Assembly: GCA_037190225.1 (NCBI GenBank)
Contig: JBBCJL010000006.1
Span: forward strand, 248,001 to 312,000
DNA length: 64,000 nt
Direction of reading: 5' to 3'
DNA from: MKSF01 sp037190225
GTDB lineage: Bacteria > Bacteroidota > Bacteroidia > Chitinophagales > Chitinophagaceae
Shown: piece after piece, positions 23,963 to 33,058 of the stretch
How the letters are laid out: every line of letters starts with the position of its first letter
How positions within the stretch are numbered: the stretch's first letter is position 1
The notes under the pieces: generated by a model
Seen by the model: the letters and a program-made list of their open reading frames with translations, nothing else
What the model was told of the DNA's origin: nothing
Database searches by the model: none
Translations under genes and position numbers: made by a program

Positions 23963-26377
23963 ATGGCAGCTGATTATAAAGAAACGGTCATACTTCCGCT
24001 TGAAAATGTGGAAAGTGAGCATTGTGCGCTTATCGTGGATAAGGGACTGGCCAGGGTAAAAGGCATAACCGGGCACCGGGTGGAGCTGAACAACCGGAGG
24101 GCGCTGGTGACTGCTGACGGGCCGCAGGCGGTCAATGATGCCATACAGGCTATCCGGGACCTCGGATACGGCGTGACCACGGTGAGGGAGACCTTCCCGG
24201 TGCTGAATATGACCTGCGCCTCCTGTGCGGCCAGCGCGGAAAGCACGGCGCGATCCGTACCGGGCGTACTGGCCGCGGCCGTAAATTTTGCCACAGCAAC
24301 GCTTACGGTAACTTATCTCCCTGGGATGACGGGCCCTGCCGCCCTCCGGCAGGCGCTGCAGGCAATAGGCTATGACCTGCTGCTGGAGCCTGAAGAGGAC
24401 CAGCAGGATATGCTGGAAGAGATGCACCGGCACAAGCTCCGGCAGTTGCAACGGAAAACCCTCTGGGCGATACTGCTGTCGCTGCCGGTGGTGGTCATAG
24501 GTATGTTCTTTATGGATATGCCGTATGCCAACCTGATCATGTGGGCATTTACCACGCCTGTAATAGCCTGGCTGGGACTCGACTTCTTCAGGAATGCCTG
24601 GAAGCAGGCCAGGCACCGTTCCGCCAATATGGATACGCTGGTGGCATTAAGTACGGGCATTGCCTATATATTCAGTGTCTTCAATATGCTTTTTCCCGCC
24701 TTCTGGCATGAGAGAGGCCTGCACGCCCACGTATATTTTGAGGCCGCGGCCGTCATTATCGCCTTTATCCTGCTGGGCAGGCTGCTGGAAGAAAAGGCCA
24801 AAGGCCAGACCTCTTCCGCCATCAGGAAGCTGATCGGCCTGCAGCCCAGGACAGTGACCGTGATCCGTAAGGACGGGACGGAAGCATCGGTGCCGGTGGA
24901 GGCTGTGAATGCCGGTGATATTATCCTGGTGAAACCCGGTGAAAAGATAGCCGTGGACGGCCGCGTTGTGTCCGGCAGCTCCTATGTGGACGAAAGCATG
25001 CTGAGCGGTGAGCCGGTTCCCGTGCTGAAAGAAGCGGACAGGAAAGTATTTGCCGGCACTATCAACCAGAAAGGCAGCTTCAGGTTTGCAGCCGAAAAAG
25101 TAGGTAAGGATACCGTGCTGGCCCAGATCATCAGAATGGTGCAGGATGCCCAGGGAAGCAAGGCGCCGGTACAGCAGCTCGTAGATAAGATAGCCGGCAT
25201 TTTCGTGCCTGCGGTCATCGGCATTGCCCTGCTCACCTTTGTGGTGTGGCTGCTGCTGGGTCCGGAGAACGGTGCGGTGCAGGGCTTGCTGGCCGCCATC
25301 ACGGTACTGGTCATCGCCTGTCCCTGTGCGCTCGGGCTGGCTACGCCTACGGCTATCATGGTAGGCATCGGTAAAGGGGCGGAAAACGGCATCCTGATCA
25401 AGGACGCGGAAAGCCTGGAGCTGGCTAAAAAGGTGGATGCCGTGGTGCTGGACAAGACCGGGACCCTTACGGAGGGAAAGCCCAGGGTGACAGGTGTGCT
25501 GTGGCTGCAGGATGATGATGCGGCCCGGGGCATACTGCTCAGTATGGAAAAGCAATCCGAGCACCCGCTGGCCGATGCCGTTGTGCAATACTTTAGCGGT
25601 CAGGAGCCCGTAAGCCTGGATTCCTTTGACAGCATCACCGGCAAGGGCATAAAAGCCGTTGCAAACGGAATAAGCTACCTGGCAGGCAATCAAGCGCTTT
25701 TATCCGGTCATGATATTGCCATCGCAGCGGAATTACAGCAGCAGGCAGATACCTGGAGCAATGAGGCGCATACCGTGATATGGTTTGCCGATGCGGAAAA
25801 GGCCCTGGCAGTCCTGGCTATTGCCGACCAGATAAAGGCCACATCCGCGGCGGCGGTAAAGCAGATGCAGGAAGCAGGCCTGGAAGTATATATGCTTACC
25901 GGTGACAGCGAAGCTACGGCCCGGTCCGTGGCCCGTCAGGCGGGTATAGCGCATTACAGGGCCTCCGTATTGCCGCAGGACAAGGCCAGCTTTATCCGTA
26001 TGCTGCAGGAAGCGGGTAAGACAGTGGCTATGGTGGGAGACGGTATCAATGACAGTACCGCCCTGGCTACTGCCGATGTGAGCATTGCCATGGGTAAGGG
26101 CAGCGATATCGCTATGGATGTTGCGAAGATGACCATCATCTCATCCGATCTTTCCAAGATCCCCTTTGCGATACGCCTGTCCCGGCAGACGGTGGCCACT
26201 ATCCGCCAGAATCTCTTCTGGGCCTTTATCTATAACCTGGTAGGCATACCGCTGGCTGCCGGAGTGCTCTATCCTTTCAACGGCTTTTTGCTGAACCCTA
26301 TGATAGCGGGGGGCGCTATGGCTTTAAGCAGCGTCAGCGTAGTGGCCAACAGCCTGCGGCTCAAATGGAAGCGGTAA
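23963..26377 (+). CDS. copA: Heavy-metal P1B-type ATPase, CopA-like
   Basis: 804 residues. It pumps Cu(I) or a related ion out of the cytosol at the cost of ATP. There are two N-terminal HMA modules: residues 8-72 keep the fold pattern but have only a single cysteine (SEHCALIVDK), while residues 78-145 carry the intact MTCASC (C85, C88). Other motifs are CPC at 453-455 in the ion-path helix, phosphorylation site D497 in DKTGT, SEHPLADAV, and GDGINDSTAL near the C-terminus. The CPC and MTCASC motifs point to Cu(I). A GATCTTTG box (23936-23943) is a near -7 match. Upstream is the CxxC AraC regulator, downstream a chaperone gene. Confidence 0.95.
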   Translation: MAADYKETVILPLENVESEHCALIVDKGLARVKGITGHRVELNNRRALVTADGPQAVNDAIQAIRDLGYGVTTVRETFPVLNMTCASCAASAESTARSVPGVLAAAVNFATATLTVTYLPGMTGPAALRQALQAIGYDLLLEPEEDQQDMLEEMHRHKLRQLQRKTLWAILLSLPVVVIGMFFMDMPYANLIMWAFTTPVIAWLGLDFFRNAWKQARHRSANMDTLVALSTGIAYIFSVFNMLFPAFWHERGLHAHVYFEAAAVIIAFILLGRLLEEKAKGQTSSAIRKLIGLQPRTVTVIRKDGTEASVPVEAVNAGDIILVKPGEKIAVDGRVVSGSSYVDESMLSGEPVPVLKEADRKVFAGTINQKGSFRFAAEKVGKDTVLAQIIRMVQDAQGSKAPVQQLVDKIAGIFVPAVIGIALLTFVVWLLLGPENGAVQGLLAAITVLVIACPCALGLATPTAIMVGIGKGAENGILIKDAESLELAKKVDAVVLDKTGTLTEGKPRVTGVLWLQDDDAARGILLSMEKQSEHPLADAVVQYFSGQEPVSLDSFDSITGKGIKAVANGISYLAGNQALLSGHDIAIAAELQQQADTWSNEAHTVIWFADAEKALAVLAIADQIKATSAAAVKQMQEAGLEVYMLTGDSEATARSVARQAGIAHYRASVLPQDKASFIRMLQEAGKTVAMVGDGINDSTALATADVSIAMGKGSDIAMDVAKMTIISSDLSKIPFAIRLSRQTVATIRQNLFWAFIYNLVGIPLAAGVLYPFNGFLLNPMIAGGAMALSSVSVVANSLRLKWKR

Positions 26378-26468
26378 GCAATCGTAATATTAATATAGAA
26401 CAATATAAGCATAATAAGGCATACCAGCCTGTACGATACATTATTATAAACCTTTAAAAAAGATCGGA

Positions 26469-26699
26469 ATGGAAAACAATAGTCATCAATTTTTGTTCAA
26501 GACAAATATCAACTGCGGCGGCTGCGTGGCCTCCGTAAAGCCGCACCTGGATAAGGCCGAAGGTATTCTTCACTGGGAAGTGGATACGGCCGGAAAGGAT
26601 AAGATACTGACTGTAGAGGCGGCGGCCGGCATGACATTGCAGGAAGTGATGGACGTGGTGGAAAGGGCCGGGTTCAAAATTGAAGTATTCAACGCGTAA
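26469..26699 (+). CDS. HMA-domain metallochaperone (CopZ-like)
   Basis: 76 residues forming a single ferredoxin-like HMA domain. The metal motif is NCGGCVASV near residues 15-23, followed by a strand WEVDTAG and the end VVERAGFKIEVFNA. There is no signal peptide, so it is cytosolic and could deliver Cu(I) to the ATPase encoded 91 bases upstream. Asn before the first Cys replaces the usual Met-Thr of MTCxxC, so specificity may differ. The DUF3347 gene follows after 11 bases. Confidence 0.87.
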   Translation: MENNSHQFLFKTNINCGGCVASVKPHLDKAEGILHWEVDTAGKDKILTVEAAAGMTLQEVMDVVERAGFKIEVFNA

Positions 26700-26710
26700 A
26701 AAAATGTTTT

Positions 26711-27157
26711 ATGAAAAAGAGCTTATTGCTGGTTATGGCCTTCCTGGCGGGCTATGCTGCTTTTGCGCAGCAGACCAAGGTACTGCTGTCAGAGTACTAC
26801 CAGGTAAAGGACGCGCTTGTCCGGGGTGACAGTAAAGCGGCATCTTCAGCGGCTGCGGCACTGGACGGCGCCCTGAAGAAAGAGATGCCCTTCGAGGGGA
26901 AAAAGGAGCTGTCTGCTGCGGTGGAAAAGCTGTCGGGCGCCAAAGGTCTGGAAAAACAGCGGGAGGCATTTGTCGTTGTATCGGCGGGATTATGGACCAT
27001 CGTAAAAAATGCGGATCGGGTGGAAGCGCCCGTTTACTACCAGTATTGCCCGATGAAGAAAGCTTACTGGCTCAGTAAGGAACCCGCTATAAAAAATCCT
27101 TATTACGGCGCTTCCATGCTGACCTGCGGTAAGGTGGAGGCCGGCAGGGACAACTAA
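26711..27157 (+). CDS. DUF3347 periplasmic protein, metal-associated
   Basis: 148 residues with a signal peptide (MKKSLLLVMAFLAGYAAFAQ). The body is a helical DUF3347 domain: LLSEYYQVKDALVRGDSKAA, then the signature YYQYCPMKKAYWLSKEP and SMLTCGKVE. DUF3347 occurs alone or fused to CusB-like adaptors in Bacteroidota metal operons; the conserved Cys-Pro-Met and later Cys suggest a copper site, though this is inference. It sits between the HMA chaperone and the multicopper oxidase, with gaps of 11 and 14 bases. Confidence 0.85.
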   Translation: MKKSLLLVMAFLAGYAAFAQQTKVLLSEYYQVKDALVRGDSKAASSAAAALDGALKKEMPFEGKKELSAAVEKLSGAKGLEKQREAFVVVSAGLWTIVKNADRVEAPVYYQYCPMKKAYWLSKEPAIKNPYYGASMLTCGKVEAGRDN

Positions 27158-27171
27158 TTGTAAAGTCTGAT

Positions 27172-29445
27172 ATGAAGCGGAATATACCGATATTGCTGAT
27201 GTGTGTCATCTTACTGCTGCCGGAGGTTCACAGCCTGTATGCGCAGCAGGTGGTGCGTTATGAACTGTATGTAAAGGATACCACCGTTAATTACACGGGT
27301 GGCAGGCACAGGCGGGCTATAGCCGTGAACGGGCAGCTGCCTATGCCAACGCTGGAATTCACGGAAGGCGATACCGCTGAGATAGTGGTGCATAACCTGC
27401 TGAAGGAAAGCACCTCCCTGCACTGGCACGGCGTATTCCTGCCTAACCGGGAGGACGGTGTACCGCACCTTACCCAGCAGCCTATACCGCCAGGTGCCAC
27501 TTATACCTACCGTTTCCCGGTCATCCAGAATGGAACTTACTGGTACCATTCCCATTCGGGGCTGCAGGAGCAGATCGGGATGTACGGCTCGCTTATTTTT
27601 CATAAAAGAAAGGATGATCCCGCTTTCCGGAAGGGTATAGATGACCTGCCTTCGGTCCCGGTCATCCTGAGTGACTGGACCAACCTGAAGCCGGAGAGCG
27701 TTCACAGGATGCTGCACAATGCCAGCGACTGGTTCGCTATAAAGAAAGGAGCGGTACAGAGCTACGGCGAAGCCGTGCGGGCAGGTCACTTTAAGACCAA
27801 GGTCACCAATGAATGGAAGCGGATGCTGGCCATGGATGTAAGCGATGTCTATTATGAAAAAGTACTTCTGAACGGGCTGGCCGAAAGCGAGCTTAAGGAT
27901 ATTGACGGCAAGCTGCTGGCCGCGGGAGATAAGGTGAGGCTGAGGATATCCAACGGCGGCGCCTCTTCCTATTTCTGGTTACGGTATGCCGGCGGTAAGA
28001 TCACGGTAGTGGCCAATGACGGTAATGATGTAGCGCCCGTAGAAGTAGACCGGCTGATCATTGCCGTGTCCGAGACCTATGATATCGTGGTGACCATACC
28101 GGAGCCCGGCAAAGCTTATGAACTGATGGCCACTACCGAGGACCGTACGCAGGCTGCCAGCTATTTTATCGGTAACGGGGAGCGTAAGCGACTGGAACCC
28201 TTGCCCCGCCTGCAATACTTTGAAGGCATGAAGATGATGAATGGTATGATGAAGATGAACGGGGATATGAACGATATGGGTATGCAGATGAGCCTGCAGC
28301 AGATGGATATGAATACCGTGATGTACCCGGAAATAACGGGGCAGGGCAGCGGGTCAACTGCACCCGGCCCTTCCGGCGCTGCGCATCATGGCACGGATAA
28401 CGGACATCATGATCCGGGGGAACACGCCGGGGAGATCGTTACGCTGAATTATGCCATGCTGAAAGCAGTACAACCCGGCACATTGCCCGGGGACGCCCCT
28501 GTCAGGGAGCTGAGATTCGAGCTGACAGGAAATATGAACCGCTATGTATGGAGCATGGACAACCGGGTATTGTCGGAATCGGATAAGATACCGGTAAAGC
28601 AGGGGGAAGTGCTGCGTATCATTTTATACAATAACTCTATGATGCGGCATCCTATGCACCTGCATGGATATGACTTCAGGGTGCTCAACGGCCAGGGTGC
28701 CTACGCGCCTTTAAAGAATGTGCTGGATATCATGCCGATGGAGACGGATACCATAGAGTTCCTGGCAGATACGGAAGGTGACTGGTTCTTTCACTGCCAT
28801 ATCCTGTACCATATGATGGCGGGTATGAACCGGGTATTCGCGGTAGGCGACTATAAGAACCCTTTGCTGCCGGACAGGCAACGGGCATACCGTATGCTGC
28901 AGCGTGAGAGCAATATGTGGCACGTGATGGCGCAGAATGATTTTGCCACCAATGGCAATGACGGCGAAGCGATGGTGCAGAACGCCCGCTGGAGCCTGGG
29001 AACGGAGTGGCGGCTGGGCTATAACAGCAGGCACGGCTACGAAGTGGAGACCCACCTGGGGAGATATATCGGCCGGATGCAATGGCTGATACCGTTCATC
29101 GGGTTTGACTGGAGATACCGGAAAACGGGTATGCACCACCGGGAAAGGAATATCTTCGGGCAGGTGAATAAGAAAGATAACAGGAGCGCGGTCAGCATCG
29201 GGGTGATGTACACGCTGCCTATGTTGGTCAATTTCCAGGCGGAGATCTACCATGACGGTATTGTAAGGCTCTCGCTGATGCGTGAGGACATACCGCTTAC
29301 CGGGAGATTACGGGCCGGCTTTATGCTCAATACGGACCTGGAGTATATGGTGGGACTTCGTTATATCATCAACCGCAATATCGGTATCCGTACGCATTAT
29401 GACAGTGATATGGGATGGGGTATCGGGCTCTCGCTGAATTATTAG
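27172..29445 (+). CDS. Multicopper oxidase with C-terminal barrel-like domain
   Basis: 757 residues. A signal peptide (residues 1-24) and three cupredoxin domains occupy roughly 25-560, with all copper motifs: LHWHG, TYWYHSHSG, HPMHLHG and H541-C542-H543 in FFHCHILYHMMAGM. Between about 350 and 400 lies a methionine-rich loop (MKMMNGMMKMNGDMNDMGMQ) like those that bind Cu(I) in CueO and CopA. Residues from about 580 to 757 are not oxidase: they alternate strands such as VETHLGRYIGRMQWLIPFIG and VGLRYIINRNIGIRTHY and end in GLSLNY, resembling a CopB-type outer-membrane barrel. A periplasmic Cu(I) oxidase joined to a membrane anchor is the best reading. Confidence 0.9.
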   Translation: MKRNIPILLMCVILLLPEVHSLYAQQVVRYELYVKDTTVNYTGGRHRRAIAVNGQLPMPTLEFTEGDTAEIVVHNLLKESTSLHWHGVFLPNREDGVPHLTQQPIPPGATYTYRFPVIQNGTYWYHSHSGLQEQIGMYGSLIFHKRKDDPAFRKGIDDLPSVPVILSDWTNLKPESVHRMLHNASDWFAIKKGAVQSYGEAVRAGHFKTKVTNEWKRMLAMDVSDVYYEKVLLNGLAESELKDIDGKLLAAGDKVRLRISNGGASSYFWLRYAGGKITVVANDGNDVAPVEVDRLIIAVSETYDIVVTIPEPGKAYELMATTEDRTQAASYFIGNGERKRLEPLPRLQYFEGMKMMNGMMKMNGDMNDMGMQMSLQQMDMNTVMYPEITGQGSGSTAPGPSGAAHHGTDNGHHDPGEHAGEIVTLNYAMLKAVQPGTLPGDAPVRELRFELTGNMNRYVWSMDNRVLSESDKIPVKQGEVLRIILYNNSMMRHPMHLHGYDFRVLNGQGAYAPLKNVLDIMPMETDTIEFLADTEGDWFFHCHILYHMMAGMNRVFAVGDYKNPLLPDRQRAYRMLQRESNMWHVMAQNDFATNGNDGEAMVQNARWSLGTEWRLGYNSRHGYEVETHLGRYIGRMQWLIPFIGFDWRYRKTGMHHRERNIFGQVNKKDNRSAVSIGVMYTLPMLVNFQAEIYHDGIVRLSLMREDIPLTGRLRAGFMLNTDLEYMVGLRYIINRNIGIRTHYDSDMGWGIGLSLNY

Positions 29446-29573
29446 GCGGATGCTTGCCGGAAAAGATTTTTTATACCGGTATGTGTAAAAAGCGCATAAC
29501 TTTATAGCGCGGCACGGCACGGCGCCTGTGACAGGACGCCGGCTATCATCGGGCCTCTTAAAAAAAACAATAC

Positions 29574-30386
29574 ATGATCTATCATACATTTGCCCCTTGC
29601 CCGGAGCTGGAACCCCTCATCAGGTGCTACTGGACGCTTGAAAGCCCGGGAGAAGACCCTCCTCAGAAGCAGACCATCGTACCGGACGGCTGTATGGAAA
29701 TGATCTTTCACTACGGTGACCTGTACAGGCAATATACGGGTGGCGGCGGCAGTATTATCCAGCCGAGGTGCTTTGTCATCGGGCAGCTGACCCGGCCGCT
29801 GGAAATAGCGCCTACAGGAACCACGGGTATTTTTTCCGCCCGCTTTCATCCCAATGGATTTGCACCTTTTGCCGCCATTCCGGTCAGGGATATGGAAAAT
29901 TCAGCCGTTTCCATGGAGCAGCTGTTCGGAGCGGCGGGCCCGGACATCGAAAATAAAATATTGAACGCGAAAGCAGCTCCCGAAAGGATAGCCTTGCTGG
30001 AAGCCTTCCTGCTGGACCTGCTGACCAGTACCGATACGATTGACCGTGTTATACAATCGACCGTTGAAACGCTGCTGACCGCTAACGGTCAGCTCACTAT
30101 TGCCGAACTGTCCCGTCAGGTAAATATCAACCGCAGGCAGCTGGAACGAAAATTCGCTTCAGCCATCGGGCTGAGCCCGAAGCAGCTCTCCAAGACCGTC
30201 AGGCTGCAGTCCACCCTTAAAATGCTGCTGAACAAAGAATTTACAAGCCTTACAACACTGGCCTATGAAGGCGACTATTACGATCAGGCGCACTTTATAA
30301 AAGATTTCAGAGAATTTACAGGATTGACACCCCGGGAATTTTACGGCAACAACCTTAAAATGTCTGCTCTTTTCTACCAGGATTAG
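29574..30386 (+). CDS. AraC family regulator with DUF6597-type N-terminus
   Basis: 270 residues. The N-terminal domain contains YWTLESPGE and VPDGCMEMIFHYGD, then FVIGQLTRPLEI, matching the DUF6597 sensor-like region. The C-terminal helix-turn-helix pair is LTIAELSRQVNINRRQLERKF followed by the second helix set in YDQAHFIKDFREFTGLTPRE. Ligand and targets are unknown; the VOC and DUF6265 genes follow in the same direction after 206 bases and could be controlled by it. The intervening gap shows no other gene. Confidence 0.87.
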   Translation: MIYHTFAPCPELEPLIRCYWTLESPGEDPPQKQTIVPDGCMEMIFHYGDLYRQYTGGGGSIIQPRCFVIGQLTRPLEIAPTGTTGIFSARFHPNGFAPFAAIPVRDMENSAVSMEQLFGAAGPDIENKILNAKAAPERIALLEAFLLDLLTSTDTIDRVIQSTVETLLTANGQLTIAELSRQVNINRRQLERKFASAIGLSPKQLSKTVRLQSTLKMLLNKEFTSLTTLAYEGDYYDQAHFIKDFREFTGLTPREFYGNNLKMSALFYQD

Positions 30387-30592
30387 AAAAGAGATTGCTT
30401 GGGTGTAAAAATATCTCAGGAATTAGCCATCTGCCAGCCGGGAGATATGCCGGAACACAGGGTAAACAGCCAGTGGCCTCAAATGGACATTATATTGATC
30501 CGTTAAGCAGGATATTTTTCATTGTCGCATTTTTACAATTTTACCATTGAAACGCGCTGCAACTTTGCCTCATCATTTAAAACAATGTAACA

Positions 30593-30961
30593 ATGGAAAA
30601 TATAATCAATTGGTTTGAGATCCCTGCAACGGACATCGGCAGGGCAATAGCTTTTTACAATGCCATTCTCGGAACGGACATCCGGGAAACGGAAATGTTC
30701 GGGACCAGAATGGGCTTCTTTCCCACTGACGGGAAAAATGTATCGGGTGCCATCGTTCAGGGCGAAGACTACGCTCCTTCAACAGACGGTGTGCTGGCCT
30801 ACCTGAATGGCGGAAAAGATCTGCAGGAAGTGCTGGACAGGGTAACAGGCAATAATGGTAAAATTATCGTTCCTAAAACACAAATAAGCCCCGATATGGG
30901 ATATTTCGGTATATTTATTGATACGGAAGGCAATAAAATGGCAGTTCATTCAATCAGCTAA
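30593..30961 (+). CDS. VOC family (glyoxalase-like) protein
   Basis: 122 residues with the paired beta-alpha-beta-beta-beta modules of the vicinal oxygen chelate fold: NWFEIPATDIGRAIAFYNAI at the start and GYFGIFIDTEGNKMAVHS at the end. The family includes dioxygenases, glyoxalases and resistance proteins; the substrate is not evident. DUF6265 follows four bases after the stop, so the two are probably one transcript. The box CAACTTTG about 25 bases upstream is a weak -7 match. Confidence 0.9.
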   Translation: MENIINWFEIPATDIGRAIAFYNAILGTDIRETEMFGTRMGFFPTDGKNVSGAIVQGEDYAPSTDGVLAYLNGGKDLQEVLDRVTGNNGKIIVPKTQISPDMGYFGIFIDTEGNKMAVHSIS

Positions 30962-30964
30962 GCT

Positions 30965-31444
30965 ATGAAAAGCGGAATAAGAAACTTATCCATGGCTGCC
31001 GGGTGGCTTATCCTGGCAGCATGGACCCTAAAAGACACAAATGATATCAGGCATGCCGCATGGCTCACCGGAACCTGGGAAAACCAGACCCCGAAAGGCA
31101 GCATCTATGAAACCTGGATCCCGGTGAATGACCGGGAATTTTCCGGCAGGAGCTATATTATAAAGGAAACGGATACCATGGTATTTGAAGACATCCGGCT
31201 GGTGCAGGAAGCGGACGGGCTGTATTATATCCCGGCCGTTAAAGACCAGAATGACGGCCTGCCCGTTCGTTTTGCGGCTAAAACCGTTTCAGCCACCCAG
31301 CTGGTTTTTGAAAATCCGCAGCACGATTTCCCGCAGACCATTACCTATACAAGGATCACGGCAGACTCACTGGTAGCTGAAATATCCGGATCCGTCAGGG
31401 GACGGGAACGGAAGCAGGTCTTCCCGATGAAACGGCTTCGTTAA
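30965..31444 (+). CDS. DUF6265 family protein
   Basis: 159 residues. A short hydrophobic N-terminus (LSMAAGWLILAAWTL) may be a signal or anchor. The body has the DUF6265 pattern: AAWLTGTWENQTPKGSIYET, then FENPQHDFPQTITYTR and a lipocalin-like set of strands. It is likely exported; its ligand is unknown. It is tightly linked to the VOC gene (three bases between stop and start). Confidence 0.78.
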   Translation: MKSGIRNLSMAAGWLILAAWTLKDTNDIRHAAWLTGTWENQTPKGSIYETWIPVNDREFSGRSYIIKETDTMVFEDIRLVQEADGLYYIPAVKDQNDGLPVRFAAKTVSATQLVFENPQHDFPQTITYTRITADSLVAEISGSVRGRERKQVFPMKRLR

Positions 31445-31547
31445 GCCTGCCTGGTGTGACGGAAGCGCTGACCGGGAAACAATATGGAGAAAGCGGGTAC
31501 TTTTACTATTTTCTATATTCCGGATGACAGACTTAAAAATAAATGAT

Positions 31548-31555
31548 TATCTTTG
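31548..31555 (+). promoter_or_regulatory. -7 promoter box for the fluoride-responsive transcript
   Basis: TATCTTTG is a perfect TAnnTTTG box. Transcription would start about five bases later, just before the riboswitch at 31568, which is the right arrangement for a riboswitch-led mRNA. Confidence 0.65.
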
Positions 31556-31567
31556 CCGCAGATAAAA

Positions 31568-31624
31568 AAGGAAATGGTGTGCTTCCTTACTCAACCGCTC
31601 TCAACAAGCTGATGACGCCTGATT
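31568..31624 (+). ncRNA. Fluoride riboswitch (crcB motif)
   Basis: All hallmarks are in place. Stem 1 is AAGGAA/TTCCTT (31568-31573 with 31583-31588) around the loop ATGGTGTGC. The conserved linker AACCGC, short stem 2 (GCT/AGC) and conserved CTGATGACGCCT follow. Loop bases GGTGT (31576-31580) pair with ACGCC (31615-31619) as the ligand-stabilised pseudoknot. It lies 30 bases before a CLC-F type fluoride exporter gene, the classical client of this aptamer. Fluoride binding should favour expression. Confidence 0.92.
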
Positions 31625-31648
31625 AATAATGTTTATCATTAAATCAGG
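31618..31648 (+). promoter_or_regulatory. Expression-platform hairpin overlapping the riboswitch
   Basis: CCTGATT (31618-31624) pairs with AATCAGG (31642-31648), extended by TAATG/CATTA. The left arm uses the last two bases of the aptamer pseudoknot, so the two structures exclude each other. The hairpin ends six bases before the ATG and lacks a real T-run, so it more likely blocks ribosome entry than ends transcription. Confidence 0.65.
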
Positions 31649-31654
31649 TTTGTT

Positions 31655-32974
31655 ATGTCCTCAAAGCAAAAAAAGTCACCGGTAGCTGTCATCAATATAC
31701 GGATCCGCATATTTTTCCGCCGTTACCCTGCCGTACCTTATCTCCTGAAATGGACCCTTATCTGTTTGCTGACCGGCATTTGTATCGGCAGCGCTTCGGC
31801 AGTTTTTTTACAGTCGCTGGATTGGGTGACCGGTGTGCGGGAAAATAACCTGTGGCTGCTCGCATTGCTGCCGGTGGGTGGCTTTCTTATCGGGCTGCTT
31901 TATTATTATGCGGGCAAAGACATCGAAACGGGCAACAACCTGCTTATTGATACCATCCATGATCCCGGAAACTTCATTCCTTTCCGGATGGCCCCTTTCG
32001 TATATATCGGGACGATCGCGACCCATTTTTTCGGCGGCTCGGCAGGACGCGAAGGAACGGCCCTGCAGATGGCTGGCGCCATTGCCGACCAGTTCAGCAG
32101 GCCTTTCCGTCTTACCCGGAGTGAACGGAAAATGCTGATCATTGCAGCTATCGCCGCAGGTTTCGGCTCTGTGTTCGGAACCCCGCTGGCTGGCGCTGTC
32201 TTCGGGCTGGAGGTCTTTTTGATCGGGCGACTGAAGTATGACGCTATTTTCCCCGCATTTGCAGCGTCCGTTATTGCAGATTGGGTCACCGGAACACTCT
32301 GGCACACGCATCATACCGCTTACCATATCACCTTTATTCCCGATCTTTCGTTTTTAAATATCCTGTATGCCATCATTGCGGGCATCGCTTTCGGGTTATG
32401 TGCCGCAATATTCAGCAAGGCCATGCATAAGGTAAGCGCTGTCTTCAGGTCAAAGATCGCTTACCCGCCCTTACGACCGGTGATCGGGGGGATCATCATA
32501 GCCTCCGCAGTCTGGGTGGCAGGCACCACCAGGTATATTGGTTTAGGCATTCCTGTCATAATCAGCGCTTTTGAGCAGCAGCTGCCTGCCTATGACTTCG
32601 CTTTGAAAATGGGCTTTACCGTTATCACCTTATCGGCAGGCTTTAAGGGTGGGGAAGTTACGCCGCTGTTCTTTATTGGTGCGACATTGGGAAGCGCTTT
32701 AAGCTGTTTCCTGCCGTTACCGGCAGGGCTGCTGGCAGGCATGGGCTTTGTGGCTGTTTTTGCCGGCGCCGCCAATACCCCTGTCGCATGCAGCATCATG
32801 GCTATGGAGCTGTTTGGAAGCGACTGCGGCGCCTATGCTGCTATTGCGTGCGTTGTTGCCTATCTGCTCTCCGGGCATAACAGCATTTACAGGCGGCAGG
32901 GGATCGGGGAGCCCAAGCACCGGAGATTTTCAGGCTATCTGGGCAAGCGCTTTCACGAGCTTGATAAAAAATAA
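31655..32974 (+). CDS. CLC-F type fluoride/proton antiporter
   Basis: 439 residues, about ten or more membrane helices, no CBS domains. The canonical chloride filter GSGIP is replaced by GNNLLI (residues 93-98, ETGNNLLIDTIHDP), a mark of the fluoride-specific CLC-F branch. The gating glutamate is E133 in GGSAGREGTALQ, and GEVTPLFFIGA replaces the usual GxFxP. It would expel fluoride from the cytosol in exchange for protons. The fluoride riboswitch directly upstream supports this strongly. An unrelated chloride-type CLC with CBS domains is at 61097-62914. Confidence 0.9.
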   Translation: MSSKQKKSPVAVINIRIRIFFRRYPAVPYLLKWTLICLLTGICIGSASAVFLQSLDWVTGVRENNLWLLALLPVGGFLIGLLYYYAGKDIETGNNLLIDTIHDPGNFIPFRMAPFVYIGTIATHFFGGSAGREGTALQMAGAIADQFSRPFRLTRSERKMLIIAAIAAGFGSVFGTPLAGAVFGLEVFLIGRLKYDAIFPAFAASVIADWVTGTLWHTHHTAYHITFIPDLSFLNILYAIIAGIAFGLCAAIFSKAMHKVSAVFRSKIAYPPLRPVIGGIIIASAVWVAGTTRYIGLGIPVIISAFEQQLPAYDFALKMGFTVITLSAGFKGGEVTPLFFIGATLGSALSCFLPLPAGLLAGMGFVAVFAGAANTPVACSIMAMELFGSDCGAYAAIACVVAYLLSGHNSIYRRQGIGEPKHRRFSGYLGKRFHELDKK

Positions 32975-33058
32975 GCCGTCAGCTTTTTAAAAAGCACCGG
33001 GGCTGTCCCCCGGGTCCGGAGGCAGCTTTACCGTTGCCCGCTGCCTGCCTGCGTTGTA

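Noticed and set aside
24647..25693. 348-codon frame on the minus strand within copA
   Set aside because: It is a shadow of the ATPase gene; histidine- and glutamine-rich composition is typical of reverse reading.
32982..33013. GC-rich dyad CCGGGG/CCCCGG and the palindrome GCTTTTTAAAAAGC after the CLC-F gene
   Set aside because: It may end transcription, but it lacks a T-run and the palindrome cannot form a looped stem; not strong enough to list as a terminator.
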